Assembly (NCBI GenBank): GCA_947628235.1 | Contig: CANQZC010000014.1 | Location: forward strand, 1 to 41,378 | DNA from: an uncultured Bacilli bacterium | GTDB taxonomy: Bacteria > Bacillota_I > Bacilli_A > RF39 > UBA660 | Reading direction: 5' to 3' | DNA: 41,378 bases | Shown here: positions 41,363 through 41,378 of the stretch, piece by piece | How the letters are laid out: each line of letters begins with the position of its first letter | Numbering within the stretch: position 1 is the stretch's first letter | Notes under the pieces: model-generated | The model's input: the letters and a program-made list of their open reading frames with translations, nothing else | The model's database searches: none | Told to the model about the DNA's origin: nothing | Position numbers and translations under genes: made by a program

Positions 41363-41378
41363 GATGATGAAAATCATC
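41363..41378 (+). terminator. Hairpin at the window edge
   Basis: GATGAT (41363-41368) pairs with ATCATC (41373-41378) around GAAA. Any T-run lies beyond the window, so its role as a terminator cannot be confirmed. Confidence 0.4.

Noticed and set aside
1..41378. tRNA or rRNA genes
   Set aside because: I found no tRNA T-loop motif with a cloverleaf and no rRNA-like stretch on either strand.

Overview
This is an AT-rich, low-GC Bacillota chromosome segment using the standard code (TGA acts as a stop). Vegetative promoters are clear: TTGnnn, 17 bp, TATAAT, often with an extended -10. Gene content and style suggest an uncultured gut member of the Bacilli near the Erysipelotrichia/RF39-type lineages; that placement is inference and I would not name a genus.

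Region 1 (1-20984) is compact housekeeping DNA, all on the + strand. It carries prfA-prmC-rnhB-DHH phosphoesterase-MBL hydrolase and one unknown gene, then a Phe T-box riboswitch driving pheS-pheT, and a lone type IV prepilin-like gene. Next come an operon with a degenerate EAL-like protein, priA, a coiled-coil protein, an unknown protein with a XerC/D-type recombinase, an unknown gene and tdk, a small conserved gene, and ppdK (pyruvate phosphate dikinase).

Region 2 (about 20985-31650) is an accessory island downstream of ppdK. The last codons of ppdK, and usually its terminator, recur as direct repeats at about 22649, 23834 and (more decayed) 27285. They partition the island into cargo units: (A) a two-gene unit of an unknown protein and a calcineurin-like phosphoesterase; (B) a single ankyrin-like orphan; (C) a small-RNA candidate with its own promoter and terminator, a small ORF, and a restriction-modification set (HNH nuclease, m5C methyltransferase, PD-(D/E)xK-like protein). 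After the last repeat lie an ABC-F ATPase with a NERD-domain protein and a divergent HTH/VWA pair, ending at a hairpin resembling the ppdK terminator. No recombinase is encoded in the island. The layout recalls composite SCC islands at the 3' end of rlmH, but at a different gene. This is the best candidate for something undescribed.

Region 3 (31650-41378) is cell-surface and general: a 1620-residue exported protein with NPCBM, transglutaminase-like, F5/8C and repeat domains; an acyltransferase-3 membrane protein; a PfkB-type kinase overlapping a Smr-domain gene; a membrane-anchored protein with two kinds of short tandem peptide repeats; and a small unknown gene.
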